A program made the translations under genes and the position numbers. The notes under the pieces are model-generated. The model was not told the DNA's origin. It ran no database searches and saw only the letters and a list, made by a program, of their open reading frames with translations. From NCBI RefSeq assembly GCF_001417735.1, contig NZ_BBUZ01000022.1, forward strand, positions 496,001 through 560,000: a stretch of DNA of 64,000 nucleotides, read 5' to 3'. Positions 17,018-26,015 of this stretch are shown piece after piece. The DNA comes from Streptomyces sp. NBRC 110028 (GTDB lineage Bacteria > Actinomycetota > Actinomycetes > Streptomycetales > Streptomycetaceae). Position 1 is the stretch's first letter, and each line of letters begins with the position of its first letter.

Positions 17018-17848
17018 TCAGTCCGCGATGAGTCCTTCGCGCAGCTGGGCCAGGGTCCGGGTGAGCAACCGGGAGACGTGCATCTGGGAGATCCCGACCT
17101 CCTCGCCGATCTGGGACTGCGTCATGTTGGCGAAGAAGCGGAGCATGATGATCTGGCGCTCGCGCGGGGGGAGTTTGGCGAGGAGCGGCTTCAGCGACTC
17201 GCGGTACTCCACGCCCTCCAGGGCGCTGTCCTCGTAGCCGAGCCGGTCGGCCAGGGAGCCCTCGCCGCCCTCGTCCTCCGGGGAGGGGGAGTCCAGCGAG
17301 GACGCGGTGTAGGCGTTGCCCACCGCGAGTCCGTCGACCACGTCCTCCTCGGAGACGCCGAGCGCCGTGGCCAGCTCGGTGACGGTCGGAGAACGGTCGA
17401 GGCTCTGGGCCAGCTCGTCGCTGGCCTTCGTCAGCGCCAGCCGCAGCTCCTGCAGCCGCCGTGGCACGCGCACCGACCAGCTGGTGTCGCGGAAGAAGCG
17501 CTTGATCTCGCCCACGACGGTCGGCATCGCGAAGGTCGGGAACTCCACGCCCCGTTCGCAGTCGAAACGGTCGATCGCCTTGATCAGTCCGATCGTGCCG
17601 ACCTGGACGATGTCCTCCATCGGCTCGTTGCGGCTGCGGAACCGGGCCGCCGCGTAACGCACCAGCGGAAGGTTCAGCTCGATGAGGGTGTCACGTACAT
17701 ACCCGGCTTCCTCGCTCTCCCGGTCGAGTGCGGAAAGCCGCAGGAACAGGGAGCGGGAGAGGGTGCGGGTGTCGATGGCGTCGCAGTCGTCAAGCACGTG
17801 CGGTGCGTCGTTGGTGAGCACCTTCGAGCTGCCCAGTTCTACGGACAT
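17018..17848 (-). CDS. sigN: SigB/SigF-type RNA polymerase sigma factor (SigN-like)
   Basis: This 276-residue sigma-70 group 3 factor has region 2 ([55 protein letters not shown]), region 3, and region 4 (LPPRERQIIMLRFFANMTQ, then [14 protein letters not shown]). In S. coelicolor (from memory) sigN and sigF lie side by side just before the tadA/upp region, and this gene has the sigN position. Such factors act in stress response and in development, and are usually held by anti-sigma kinases. The symbol rests on position and could be wrong; the family call is firm. Confidence 0.9.
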   Translation of the reverse strand: MSVELGSSKVLTNDAPHVLDDCDAIDTRTLSRSLFLRLSALDRESEEAGYVRDTLIELNLPLVRYAAARFRSRNEPMEDIVQVGTIGLIKAIDRFDCERGVEFPTFAMPTVVGEIKRFFRDTSWSVRVPRRLQELRLALTKASDELAQSLDRSPTVTELATALGVSEEDVVDGLAVGNAYTASSLDSPSPEDEGGEGSLADRLGYEDSALEGVEYRESLKPLLAKLPPRERQIIMLRFFANMTQSQIGEEVGISQMHVSRLLTRTLAQLREGLIAD

Positions 17849-17916
17849 GCCACCCCCTTGAGGTCGCGGACGGATCCCAGTTGCGCTCTGAAGCGTTCAA
17901 CGCAGCCTCCCCCTCA

Positions 17917-17942
17917 ATACCGGAGGTCGGGCCGCGGCAAAC
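17917..17942 (-). promoter_or_regulatory. candidate SigB-type promoter of sigN
   Basis: On the minus strand GTTT (17942-17939) and CGGTAT (17922-17917) are separated by 16 bases, close to the GTTT-N14-16-GGGTAT pattern used by SigB-family holoenzymes. It lies about 70 bases before the sigN start and would allow self-activation. One position of the -10 differs from consensus. Confidence 0.45.
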
Positions 17943-18031
17943 GCAACTCCTGCAGAATGTCACATGTCGGCAACACGCTGTAGCGCCATGTCGACATTAC
18001 GGCGCCGAAGGGCCGGGGAGGGGGTCCCCCG

Positions 18032-18886
18032 TCACGATGACGGTTCGATCCGATTCGCGGATCTCAGCCGGGCGAAGCTGCGGGACAGTAGCCGGGACAC
18101 ATGCATCTGCGAGACACCCAACTCGGCGCTGATCTGAGATTGCGTCAGATTGCTGTAGTAACGGAGCAAAAGGATACGCTGCTCGCGCTCGGGCAGTTGT
18201 ACGAGGAGGTGGCGCACCAGGTCGCGGTGTTCGACTCCGGCGAGCGCCGGGTCCTCGTAGCCGAGCCGGTCGACCAGCCCCGGCAGCCCGTCGCCCTCCT
18301 GGGCGGCCTCCAGGGAGGTGGCGTGGTACGAGCGCCCGGCCTCGATGCAGGCCAGCACCTCGTCCTCGCCCAGTCCCAGCCGTTCGGCGATCTCGGCGGT
18401 GGTGGGCGAGCGGCCGTGCAGTACCGTCAGGTCCTCGGTCGCGCCGTTGACCTGCACCCACAGCTCGTGCAGCCGGCGCGGTACGTGCACGGTGCGGACG
18501 TTGTCGCGGAAGTAGCGCTTGATCTCGCCGACCACGGTGGGCATCGCGAAGGTCGGGAACTGGACGCCGCGCTCCGGGTCGAACCGGTCGATCGCGTTGA
18601 TCAGGCCGATCGTGCCGACCTGGATCACGTCCTCCATGGGCTCGTTGCGGCTGCGGAAGCGGGCGGCGGCGTAGCGGACCAGCGGCAGATTGACCTCGAT
18701 CAGCGCATCGCGCACCCGGGTGTGCTCGGGGGTGCCGGGGGTGAGGCCGGACAGCTCGGCGAAGAGCACCTGGGTGAGGGCTCTGGCGTCAGCCCCGCGG
18801 CTTCTGCCGCTCTCGCTGCCGCCGTCGCCTCTGCCGTCATCGCCTCGGGACGGGGTTCTGGGCGCGGTACGGGCCGACACGGTCAC
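18032..18886 (-). CDS. sigF: SigF-like sporulation sigma factor
   Basis: This 284-residue paralogue of the neighbouring sigma factor has the same region 2 ([40 protein letters not shown]) and region 4 ([19 protein letters not shown]). Its N-terminus is an unrelated basic/acidic low-complexity segment of about 35 residues. The GTG start follows AAGGGGTGGC. Position beside sigN and the C-terminal sequence ([13 protein letters not shown]) fit SigF, which acts late in spores. The 183-base gap to sigN suggests separate transcription. In the 213 bases upstream I see only a GCCCC-N5-GGGGC dyad (18989-19003). Confidence 0.88.
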   Translation of the reverse strand: MTVSARTAPRTPSRGDDGRGDGGSESGRSRGADARALTQVLFAELSGLTPGTPEHTRVRDALIEVNLPLVRYAAARFRSRNEPMEDVIQVGTIGLINAIDRFDPERGVQFPTFAMPTVVGEIKRYFRDNVRTVHVPRRLHELWVQVNGATEDLTVLHGRSPTTAEIAERLGLGEDEVLACIEAGRSYHATSLEAAQEGDGLPGLVDRLGYEDPALAGVEHRDLVRHLLVQLPEREQRILLLRYYSNLTQSQISAELGVSQMHVSRLLSRSFARLRSANRIEPSS

Positions 18887-19099
18887 GCCACCCCTTCACG
18901 ATGTACTCACCCGGCAAAGCGGTCATAGCATCACAAGACATGTGCACTGTGTGCAAGCACCGCTTTACTACGTGTTGGTGGCGAAATTGCCCCATACTGG
19001 GGCGGCTGCTTCCCTCGGTGCGCGGCAGTCGGCACTCGGAAGGCGGAGCCCCTGATCACCCGGCTGCTGATACCCGGCCGCTCATCCCGGGCGACCGGT

Positions 19100-19264
19100 T
19101 CAGCTGACCAGTTCGCTCATGAACTCACCGACGCTCTTGGCGGCGTCCGATATGCCCTCGAACCCCACCTGGACGAGATCGGCTGCCCGCGCCGGGGTCT
19201 TGATGATCGTGTACAGCACGAAGACGATCAGCATGTAGAGAGCGATTTTCTTCGCCTGAGCCAT
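19100..19264 (-). CDS. small conserved membrane protein
   Basis: The ATG at 19264 follows a GAGAGG site and gives 54 residues: a basic start (MAQAKKIA), one hydrophobic helix (YMLIVFVLYTII), and an amphipathic tail (AADLVQVGFEGISDAAKSVG). The longer upstream frame is not conserved in composition. Proteins of this shape are widespread in Streptomyces. Function is unknown. Confidence 0.75.
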   Translation of the reverse strand: MAQAKKIALYMLIVFVLYTIIKTPARAADLVQVGFEGISDAAKSVGEFMSELVS

Positions 19265-19459
19265 CTCGTACTGCCTCTCGCGCTGTGTCCCCTGGTGCAA
19301 ACCGCGGCGGAGTCTATCCACACCGCGGAAGCATCAGTCTTATCAGTCCGATCATCCGGCAGGTGATCCACAGGTGCGGGCTTCGTGGAGTGGGCGCCCG
19401 GGCGACGATGGGTGGACTCTGGAGAGGGGCGGGATCGAAGGTCCTGGAGGGAGGCGGAG

Positions 19460-20485
19460 ATGCGTGTCGGGGTGCTGACCGGTGGTGGCGACTGCCCAGG
19501 GCTGAACGCGGCGATCCGCGCCATCGTCCGCAAGGGCGTCGAGGTGCACGGCCTCGACTTCGTCGGGGTGCGGGACGGCTGGCGCGGCGCCCTCGACGGC
19601 GGGATCGTGCCGCTGGACGTGCCGGCCGTGCGCGGCATCCTGCCCCGCGGCGGGACCATCCTCGGCTCCTCCCGCACCAACCCGCTGGCCGGCGAGGACG
19701 GGGTGCGCCGGGTCCGGGAGACGCTCGCCGACCATGATGTGGACGCCCTGATCGCCATCGGCGGCGAGGACACCCTCGGGGTCGCCGCGGCCCTCTCGGA
19801 CGAGGGGATCGACGTCGTCGGCGTGCCCAAGACCATCGACAACGACGTCGCGGGCACCGACAGCACCTTCGGCTTCGACACCGCGGTCAACATCGCCACC
19901 GAGGCCATCGACCGGCTGCACACCACCGCCGAGTCCCACACCCGCACCCTGGTCGTCGAGGTGATGGGCCGCCACGCGGGCTGGATCGCCCTGTACTCGG
20001 GCATCGCGGGCGGAGCCAACGTCATCCTCATACCCGAGCAGCCCTTCGACGTCGACCAGGTCTGCGGCTGGGTGGAGAACCGCTTCAAGATCAGGTATGC
20101 GCCGATCGTGGTGGTGGCGGAAGGGGCCGTGCCGAAGGAGGGGCAGATGGTGGTCAAGGACTCGGCGCTGGACGCGTTCGGCCATGTGCGGCTGTCCGGC
20201 GTCGGGGAGTGGCTGGCCCGGGAGATAGCCGACCGCACGGGCAAGGAGGCCCGCACGACCGTGCTCGGGCACATACAGCGCGGCGGCACGCCCAGCGCCT
20301 TCGACCGCTGGCTGGCCACCCGTTTCGGGCTGCGCGCGGTCGACACGGTGGTGGACCGGGAGTTCGGCGTCATGGTCGCGCTGCGCGGTACGGACGTCGT
20401 GCGCGTGCCGCTCGCCGAGGCCGCGGCCGGGATCAGGACCGTCGACCCCGCGCTCTACGCGGAGTTCGGCGTGTTCTTCGGATGA
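19460..20485 (+). CDS. pfkA: 6-phosphofructokinase
   Basis: This 341-residue enzyme phosphorylates fructose 6-phosphate in glycolysis. It shows the nucleotide/phosphate loop (TGGGDCPGLNAAIRA), the catalytic PKTIDNDVAGTD, MGRHAGWIA and GHIQRGGTPSAFDR. At the two positions often used to predict the donor it has GGEDT and PKTIDND. Both an ATP-dependent S. coelicolor enzyme and PPi-dependent actinobacterial enzymes share this combination, so the donor cannot be read from sequence. Start ATG 19460 follows GGAGGGAGGCGG. Confidence 0.93.
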   Translation: MRVGVLTGGGDCPGLNAAIRAIVRKGVEVHGLDFVGVRDGWRGALDGGIVPLDVPAVRGILPRGGTILGSSRTNPLAGEDGVRRVRETLADHDVDALIAIGGEDTLGVAAALSDEGIDVVGVPKTIDNDVAGTDSTFGFDTAVNIATEAIDRLHTTAESHTRTLVVEVMGRHAGWIALYSGIAGGANVILIPEQPFDVDQVCGWVENRFKIRYAPIVVVAEGAVPKEGQMVVKDSALDAFGHVRLSGVGEWLAREIADRTGKEARTTVLGHIQRGGTPSAFDRWLATRFGLRAVDTVVDREFGVMVALRGTDVVRVPLAEAAAGIRTVDPALYAEFGVFFG

Positions 20486-20605
20486 GGCGCGTGCTTCGCG
20501 GATTCGGAGCCGGATTCGGAGCCGGACTTCGGACGAGGGGGTGACGGCATGGGCTGACGGGGGGGTGAGGGCGTATGTCCGTGGTCCGGGTCAGGCTGTC
20601 CGTGG

Positions 20606-21484
20606 TCAGGCGGGGTGCGGTACGACGGCCACCGGGCAGTGCGCGTGGTGCAGTACCGCGTGCGCGACCGGGCCCAGGCGGCGCTCGGCCACCCGTGGGC
20701 TCGTGCGGCGCCCGACGACCAGCAGCCGGGCCCGCTCCGACGCCCGCACCAGCGCTTGCGCCGGACCCAGCAGCACCACGTCCGGCACCACCGGGACCTG
20801 CGGGTACCTCTCCCGCCATGCCCGCAGGGCGTCGGAGACCACCTGGCTCTCCTGGTCCTCCCACAGGCCGCGGTCCTCCTCCAGCACGGTCAGCATCCAG
20901 GCGGAGGGCGAGGCCGGGGGCAGCGCCCACGCGTGGACGACCCGCAGCAGGGCGTCCCGCTCCCGGGCGGCGCGGAAGGCGAAGCCGATCGTCTCGTCCG
21001 CCGGGTCGTGCGCGTTGACACCGGCCACCACCTCGTCGGCGTCCTGACCCATGGCGGACGGTCGCGCCGCCGTGTCGGGCACGGTCACGACGGGGCAGTC
21101 CGCGGCGGCCGCCACACACAGCGCCACCGACCCGACCGCGAGCCCGTCGAAGCCGCCCCAGCCGCGTGCCCCGACGACCAGCAGCGCGGCGTCCGCAGCG
21201 GCCGCGAGCAGGGCCTGCTCGGGTTCGGTGTCGGTGTGCACCCCCTCGACGTCGAGGCCGGGGTGGCGGCCCCTGAACTCGTCGGCCGTGCGCCGCAGCA
21301 TCTGCTCGCCCACGTGCTGCCACGCGGTCCATCCGGGCACCGGGGAGACCCTGCGCGGCAGCGGCGGACACGCATGCGTCAGCCGCAGCCCGACCCCTCG
21401 GCGGTGGGCCTCCCGCGCGCCCCACTCCGCCGCCGCCAGGCTGCGCTCCGAGCCGTCGACACCAGCGACGACAGGGCCGGTCAT
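20606..21484 (-). CDS. tandem universal stress protein
   Basis: This 292-residue protein consists of two UspA domains in tandem. The first runs from VVAGVDGSERSLAAAEWGAR to LLVVGARGWGGFDGLAVGSV; the second runs from VVAGVNAHDPADETIGFAFR to LLVVGRRTSPRVAERRLGPV, ending HCPVAVVPH. The GxxG-9x-G(S) nucleotide-binding pattern is clear in the first domain and partly kept in the second. ATG 21484 follows GGAGGGAGAAGG; the longer open frame upstream is not USP sequence. These proteins act in stress and dormancy. Confidence 0.9.
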   Translation of the reverse strand: MTGPVVAGVDGSERSLAAAEWGAREAHRRGVGLRLTHACPPLPRRVSPVPGWTAWQHVGEQMLRRTADEFRGRHPGLDVEGVHTDTEPEQALLAAAADAALLVVGARGWGGFDGLAVGSVALCVAAAADCPVVTVPDTAARPSAMGQDADEVVAGVNAHDPADETIGFAFRAARERDALLRVVHAWALPPASPSAWMLTVLEEDRGLWEDQESQVVSDALRAWRERYPQVPVVPDVVLLGPAQALVRASERARLLVVGRRTSPRVAERRLGPVAHAVLHHAHCPVAVVPHPA

Positions 21485-21521
21485 CGCCTTCTCCCTCCAG
21501 GAGCGTGGACGGGCTTTTGCG

Positions 21522-21532
21522 TTTAGTCTAAA
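21522..21532. promoter_or_regulatory. TTTAG-T-CTAAA palindrome upstream of the stress protein
   Basis: An 11-bp perfect dyad in an unusually AT-rich patch 38 bases before the universal stress protein start. It may be an operator or part of its promoter. Only symmetry and position support it. Confidence 0.35.
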
Positions 21533-21777
21533 GAGGAGGGGTATATCCGCGATGTGCCGTGATGTTCGGGGAATCCCTCCACAGAACCGCGAGGGGCAGC
21601 GGCCGCCCCCGGTCCGGGCCACCGGACCGGGGGCGGTTCTGCGTCGTGCCGGGTCCGGGTTCCGCGGATGGGGGAGGCGGGCCGGTCCCCCGAAGGTGGG
21701 GGCGGATGTCGGGGTTTCGGGGGACGCGGCGATCCGCGGGCCGAGCGCAGCATGGGGGCGAGGGAAGGGAAACGGAC

Positions 21778-23031
21778 ATGCGCTCGATCTCATGGCATCT
21801 CACCTCGCGCCGATCAGGACTTGCCGCCGGATCCGTCGCCGTCGTGTCCGCCGTGGCGGTCCTGGGGACGGTCACCCCCTCCGGGTGGGCCGCGACGGCG
21901 GAGTACCGCCGCGAACCGGTCGGGAAGACCTCGGTACCGGCGTTCACCTCCGCCGTCGGCCATGACCGCCGGCATGTGGTCTCGCCCTCCAACGGGGGCC
22001 GGGCCTTCCAGGGCGACACCCCCGGCCTCTACGCCGGGACCCCGGGCCGGCGGACCTGTGACCGGCAGGAGCTGATCCGCGACCTCAAGGCGGCCCCGAA
22101 GAAGGCCGCCGCCTGGAGCAAGGTCCAGCACATCCGGCCGGTGCGCATACGGGCGTATGCGCACCGGCTCTCCGGCGTCGTCCTGCGGTCGGACACCTAC
22201 GCCAGGACGTACGGCTACCAGGGCCGGGTGAAACCAGCGGCCACCGTTCTCCAGGCGGGCACCGCCGTGTTCGTCGACAGGAAGGGCATGCCGGTCGTGA
22301 AGTGCGCCTCCGGAAATCCCATCAGTGCGGCGGCCCCGAAGAAGGGCGCCGAGCTGACGTTCACCGGCCCCCAGTGGTCCGGCTTCTCCCGGAACGCGGT
22401 CACCGTCATCCGCCCGGCCCCGGACGCGGTCAAGCGGATCACCGTGGTGACGTCCGGCAAGTCGGAGCTGTTCCGGCGGGTGATCGGTGTGGCCAAGGGC
22501 AAGAAGGCGCGGGACGTGGTGCTGTCCCCGTCCCACTACCCGAAGTACCTGGCGATGCCCGGTGAGCAGAACGCCCCGAACCTGGCGGAGGCGCCGAAGA
22601 GGATCAAGCGTCACTCGCCGCTGGGCCTGGAGACGATCCGCCCGTCCGATACTCCGTCACTGGAGCCGTCCGAGCCGCCGGATCAGTCCCAGCAGCCCAC
22701 GGACCCGGGCCAGCAGCCCACGGACCCGGGCCAGCAGCCGTCGGACCCCGGGCAGCAGCCCACGGATCCCGGCCAACAGCCCACGGATCCCGGTCAGCAG
22801 CCGTCCGATCCGGGCCAGCAGCCGCCGCCCAACCAGCAGCCGTCCGATCCGGGGCAACAGAGCCAGCAGCCCCAGCAGCAGCCCCCGCCGCAGCAGCCGA
22901 CGGACCCGAACCAGCAGAACCAGCAGCAGCAACCCCCGCCGCCGCCTCCTCCGCAGCAGCCTCCGCCCCAGCAACCGCCCCCGCCACCTCCGCCGCAGCA
23001 GCCCCCGCCGCAGCAGCAGCCCCCGCAGTAA
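21778..23031 (+). CDS. secreted DUF6777-type protein with Pro/Gln repeats
   Basis: This 417-residue protein starts at ATG 21778 after AAGGGAAACGG. Residues 1-38 look like a signal peptide or membrane anchor (LAAGSVAVVSAVAVLGTVTP). Residues about 80-270 match the Streptomyces DUF6777 pattern: TPGLYAGTPGRRTCDRQELI, YAHRLSGVVLRSDT, VLQAGTAVFVDRKGMPVVKC, ASGNPISAAAPKK. The last 120 residues are DPGQQPT-type repeats passing into poly-Q/poly-P, probably an extended wall-spanning tail. Function is unknown. Confidence 0.75.
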   Translation: MRSISWHLTSRRSGLAAGSVAVVSAVAVLGTVTPSGWAATAEYRREPVGKTSVPAFTSAVGHDRRHVVSPSNGGRAFQGDTPGLYAGTPGRRTCDRQELIRDLKAAPKKAAAWSKVQHIRPVRIRAYAHRLSGVVLRSDTYARTYGYQGRVKPAATVLQAGTAVFVDRKGMPVVKCASGNPISAAAPKKGAELTFTGPQWSGFSRNAVTVIRPAPDAVKRITVVTSGKSELFRRVIGVAKGKKARDVVLSPSHYPKYLAMPGEQNAPNLAEAPKRIKRHSPLGLETIRPSDTPSLEPSEPPDQSQQPTDPGQQPTDPGQQPSDPGQQPTDPGQQPTDPGQQPSDPGQQPPPNQQPSDPGQQSQQPQQQPPPQQPTDPNQQNQQQQPPPPPPPQQPPPQQPPPPPPPQQPPPQQQPPQ

Positions 23032-23309
23032 CCCCCGGGGCCGTGTGCGCGGAAGCCGTCCCTGGTCCGGTCCTCCGGGCCGGGGATCGGTGCGCGACCG
23101 CCACCGCGCGGCAAGCGGCAAGAGGCCGGGGTTCCGGTTGCGGCATGCCAGGCGCGTGTCGGCCCCTGTCCCACGCGCGCTTCGCACTGCACATGGGCGG
23201 GGCCCGCGGCCGGCTCCAGGGGACGCTGGAGAAGTTGGACGCGGCGAACACGCCTCCGTCCTCCTGAGCGCCTCAGGCGGTGGTCTCCAGGGCCGTACCG
23301 CCGTACCGC

Positions 23310-23549
23310 CTAGAACGGCATGTGGCCCCGGGCGCGCCGGCCGGCGGAGCCGCTGCGGCCAACTGCCTTGGAGCTGCTGCGGAAGGGCTTGCTGAGGAGT
23401 CGGCCCAGGACGCCGGGGGCCTTGCCGCCGACGCGTGAACCGGCGCCCAGGGTGCGCTGGGTGCCCCGTTCGGGGTGGCGGGACAGGCGCGGCACGAGGA
23501 AGGCCAGCACGGCCAGAACGACACAGATGCCGACGATGGCGAAAATCAT
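23310..23549 (-). CDS. small membrane protein with basic tail
   Basis: This 79-residue protein has one N-terminal helix (MIFAIVGICVVLAVLAFLVP) followed by a basic Ser/Gly/Arg-rich tail (RLSRHPERGTQRTLGAG) ending RGHMPF. ATG 23549 follows GAGGAG. It matches a small family common in Streptomyces (possibly DUF6411). The 278 bases between the upstream DUF6777 gene and this one hold nothing recognisable. Confidence 0.7.
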   Translation of the reverse strand: MIFAIVGICVVLAVLAFLVPRLSRHPERGTQRTLGAGSRVGGKAPGVLGRLLSKPFRSSSKAVGRSGSAGRRARGHMPF

Positions 23550-23633
23550 GACGAAGCACTCCTCTGTGAGGTGTGCCTGCCGACTACCCGCCCTGCCCGA
23601 CAGCATGCCGCCCGCGCGCCCGGGCCCCACCGC

Positions 23634-24179
23634 TCATGCGGAGCCCTGCTCCGGCAGGGACCGTTGCAGGAGCATCGTGTCGACCCAGCGGCCGTGTTTG
23701 TGGCCGACGGCGGTCAGCCGGCCCGCTTCGCTGAACCCGAAGCGCCGGTGCAGCGCTGTCGAGGCGTCGCTGCCGGTGCCGTCGCCGCCGGTGTCCGCGA
23801 TGACCGCGATCATCCGCCGCTTCCCGGCCCGGGCGGTCTCGTCGATCAGGCCGCCCAGCAAGGCGGTGCCCAGCCCCTGGCCGGTGGCGTCGGGGGCGAG
23901 GTAGATCGTGTCCTCCACCGTGTACTGGTAGGCGGGCTTGGGGCGCCACGGAGCGGCGTACGCGTACCCGGCCACGGCGCCCGACAGTTCGGCGACCAGG
24001 AAGGGCAGACCCCGGACGGTGAGGGAGCCCAGCAACTGCTCCCAGTCGGTGGCGGAGCGGGGCGTCTCGTCGAAGGTGATCACGCTGTGGCGGACATAGT
24101 GCGTGTAGATGTCGGCCACGGCTTTCAGGTCGGCGTGGCTCGCTGGCCGGATGGCCGCTCCGGAAGGGGACATGTACAC
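23634..24179 (-). CDS. GNAT acetyltransferase, phosphinothricin-acetyltransferase-like
   Basis: This 181-residue protein has the pattern of the PAT/Bar branch of GNAT enzymes: IRPASHADLKAVADIYTHYV, ITFDETPRS, AGYAYAAPWRPKPAYQYTVE, and the acetyl-CoA loop ATGQGLGTALLGGL. These enzymes N-acetylate small amino compounds such as phosphinothricin or related phosphinates. The start may be GTG 24179 or ATG 24173. Whether this copy detoxifies anything cannot be read from sequence. Confidence 0.85.
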   Translation of the reverse strand: MYMSPSGAAIRPASHADLKAVADIYTHYVRHSVITFDETPRSATDWEQLLGSLTVRGLPFLVAELSGAVAGYAYAAPWRPKPAYQYTVEDTIYLAPDATGQGLGTALLGGLIDETARAGKRRMIAVIADTGGDGTGSDASTALHRRFGFSEAGRLTAVGHKHGRWVDTMLLQRSLPEQGSA

Positions 24180-24564
24180 ATCGTTTCACTGGGGAGGCAG
24201 TTGACGCGGTCGACGGGAACAACCGGTGCGCTCAGCGGGGCCGCGCGGCCGCGGGACCGCGGGGCCGGTGGGCCGTCCAGTCGGCGCCCTCTCCCCGGCG
24301 TGGGCAGTTCACCGGTAGCCGTGAGGGGAGGGGGCTGGCCGGTCGGGTGTCGCGTCGTCGTGGTGCGGGTGGTGGAGGCAGACGGGTCGTGGCCAGGCCA
24401 GGCCGGGGGAGTGCGGTCGGTGGCGCTGGAACAGGGCAGGTCAGGGCAGCTGCCCGGGGTGACCCACCGCCTAGAACGCCCTCATCTGCGCAGTTCGATC
24501 TTGCATTTTCATGTAGCACCACTGCTTCAGCTGCCCGGACGGCCGGTGATTAAAATCGTCTCTC
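24180..24564. other. intergenic region without a gene
   Basis: This 385-base divergent gap has no convincing coding frame. The last 90 bases before 24565 are AT-richer (GTGATTAAAATC and TTGCATTTTCATG) and probably hold the promoter of the next gene, which lacks an obvious ribosome binding site. Confidence 0.5.
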
Positions 24565-24924
24565 ATGTCGAAGCCTGACGAACTGCTCGTTGACGTCGCC
24601 GCCCTGGTGGAGTCCGGGCACAGCAATCAGATGTCTCTGACCGTGGTAGCGGGTGGTGCTGTCATCACGGGGCGGCTGGCTCCGGAAGCCGTGTGGAGGC
24701 AGCGGGTGTCGGAGGTTTTGGCGGACTCGGCCCGCCTGAGCGATTTCTCCGCCGTGTTCACCGCTGCGACGCGCGAGGCGGAACCGCCCACGCATCTGCA
24801 TTTCCATGTGGCGCGGATTCTGCAGGGCGCGGTGGGGATCCCGGAGACGGGTGGGATGTACCGGGTAGCGATCGAGGACGTCAGTGCCTGGACCATGGGC
24901 GACTTCAGCTACTCCGACCACTGA
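24565..24924 (+). CDS. GvpU-like gas vesicle accessory protein
   Basis: This 119-residue protein (VDVAALVESGHSNQMSLTVV, GGAVITGRLAPEAVWRQRVS, HLHFHVARILQGAVGIP) has the length and opening pattern of GvpU, an accessory protein in some gas vesicle clusters, where a short N-terminal beta unit reads like LxVxGGxVxGxL. No other gvp gene lies in the window, so the role here is doubtful; many Streptomyces carry such isolated copies. Confidence in the gene is high and in the name moderate. Confidence 0.6.
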   Translation: MSKPDELLVDVAALVESGHSNQMSLTVVAGGAVITGRLAPEAVWRQRVSEVLADSARLSDFSAVFTAATREAEPPTHLHFHVARILQGAVGIPETGGMYRVAIEDVSAWTMGDFSYSDH

Positions 24925-24954
24925 CCCACTGCCGCACCGAGAATCTCCCGTTAC

Positions 24955-24998
24955 GCGGTGAGGGTCCGACCGGCGCATTCCGGTCGGACCCTCACCGC
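24955..24998. terminator. 19-bp perfect stem, bidirectional terminator
   Basis: GCGGTGAGGGTCCGACCGG (24955-24973) pairs perfectly with 24980-24998 around the loop CGCATT. It lies between the convergent genes ending at 24924 and 25031 and can serve both. Confidence 0.92.
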
Positions 24999-25030
24999 TG
25001 CTTCGATGGCGGCTCACGCCCGCCCGTCGG

Positions 25031-25345
25031 TCAGATGGCCGCAGGGATGCCGAGCATCGCGGACGCCTGTTGGAGCGGGGTGAGAGCGCGTTTGGGCGCG
25101 GCGGCCCGGGGAGGAAGGCCGCGGCAGGTGAAGCCGAGCCGGGTCATGGCCCGGAGGACTTCGCCGGCACTGAAATCGCGGCGGTCCTGGCGTGTGATGA
25201 CCTGGCCGACCTGTTTGACGGGGTAGGTGCGGTGGCCGATGGTCACGGACTCGCCGAAGATTTCCTCGGGCTTGACGCCCTTCATGGATTCCAGGACGCC
25301 GCTTTTGGTGAGGTCGAAGGGGAAGCGGGCGATGACACAGCGCAT
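25031..25345 (-). CDS. SCO5918-family small protein
   Basis: This 104-residue protein begins MRCVIARFPFDLTKSGVLES and continues VKPEEIFGESVTIGHRTYPV, typical of a small conserved Streptomyces family that I recall as SCO5918. In that setting it lies beside a DEAD-box helicase and a cold shock protein gene, and both occur just upstream here (one damaged). The sequence has no recognisable catalytic motif. A link to RNA metabolism or cold response is an inference from neighbours. Confidence 0.8.
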   Translation of the reverse strand: MRCVIARFPFDLTKSGVLESMKGVKPEEIFGESVTIGHRTYPVKQVGQVITRQDRRDFSAGEVLRAMTRLGFTCRGLPPRAAAPKRALTPLQQASAMLGIPAAI

Positions 25346-25401
25346 GATGCCTCACAGGGAGAAGAACGGATGGGGGATGGTTCTGCCGCGGTTGAGGCGG
25401 T

Positions 25402-25806
25402 TCAGCGGGCAAGGGCGAGGATGCCCAAGGCGCTGCCGTGTTCGTCGACCACAGGCAGGGCATCGAGCTGGTGGTAGCGCATCGCGTGCTGGGCTTCGGT
25501 CATGGTGGTCACGGGAGAGGTGAACGGGCCGCGGTCGCCGAGGACGTCGCGCAGCTGGATCCGGTCTGTGTACGCGGAGCTGTCGCGGACTGCGGTGAGC
25601 TGGGCCTGGGTGAGCAGACCGGTGCACAGGCCGTCGTTGTCGCTGACGAGGAGGTGCACGGTGCGGGCGCTTGCCATGACGGACAGGGCGACCTCGATGG
25701 TCATGTCATCGCAGACCTGCGGTCCGGCGGTGTCCATGGCGTCGGCCACCGTCCTGCGCACGGGGGTGGCATTCGCCGAGCGGGGCTGCATCTGAATCAG
25801 CGTCAC
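25402..25806 (-). CDS. CBS-domain-pair protein
   Basis: GTG 25806 with AGGAGG upstream gives 134 residues forming two CBS motifs (VADAMDTAGPQVCDDMTIEV and VTTMTEAQHAMRYHQLDALP, closing VVDEHGSALGILAL). CBS pairs bind adenosine nucleotides and regulate partner proteins. It lies 56 bases upstream of the SCO5918-like gene, probably in the same transcript. A MITE sits only 46 bases before its start and may have changed its promoter. Confidence 0.85.
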   Translation of the reverse strand: MTLIQMQPRSANATPVRRTVADAMDTAGPQVCDDMTIEVALSVMASARTVHLLVSDNDGLCTGLLTQAQLTAVRDSSAYTDRIQLRDVLGDRGPFTSPVTTMTEAQHAMRYHQLDALPVVDEHGSALGILALAR

Positions 25807-25856
25807 AATGTGCCTCCTGTAGAGGTGGGTCATTTTCCTGATCACGAAGGTTCTAG

Positions 25857-26015
25857 TGCCGCGTCAGCCAAGGTTCACCCCGCTCGCCGCCCTGGCACGG
25901 CCATCTGCGGCGTTGCCGAATCGACCGAGTAGGCCCACTACGAGGCCGATCCGGCGCCTTGCATCTGACCGCACCAGGACGCCTCGCTACCGGGCAAACC
26001 TTGGCTGACGCGGCA
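25857..26015. mobile_element. 159-bp MITE, copy 1, flanked by CTAG
   Basis: The ends are perfect 19-bp inverted repeats (TGCCGCGTCAGCCAAGGTT at 25857-25875; its complement at 25997-26015). CTAG stands on both sides (25853-25856 and 26016-26019), as expected for a 4-bp target duplication of the CWAG kind used by IS5-group elements. The interior has no transposase frame. A second copy with a single mismatch lies at 49945-50103. The right-hand CTAG supplies the TAG stop of the helicase remnant. A full-length parent element must be elsewhere or lost. Confidence 0.92.

Noticed and set aside
22680-23030. Repetitive CCGGGCCAGCAGCC-type DNA suggesting a CRISPR-like or satellite array
   Set aside because: It is the codon-level repeat of the DPGQQPT protein tail; units are adjacent without spacers.
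23043-23267. Plus-strand frame after the DUF6777 gene
   Set aside because: Composition is not protein-like, and no ribosome binding site or neighbour supports it.
24565-24924. A gas vesicle cluster
   Set aside because: Only the GvpU-like gene is present; no gvpA, gvpF/L or gvpN is found in the window.
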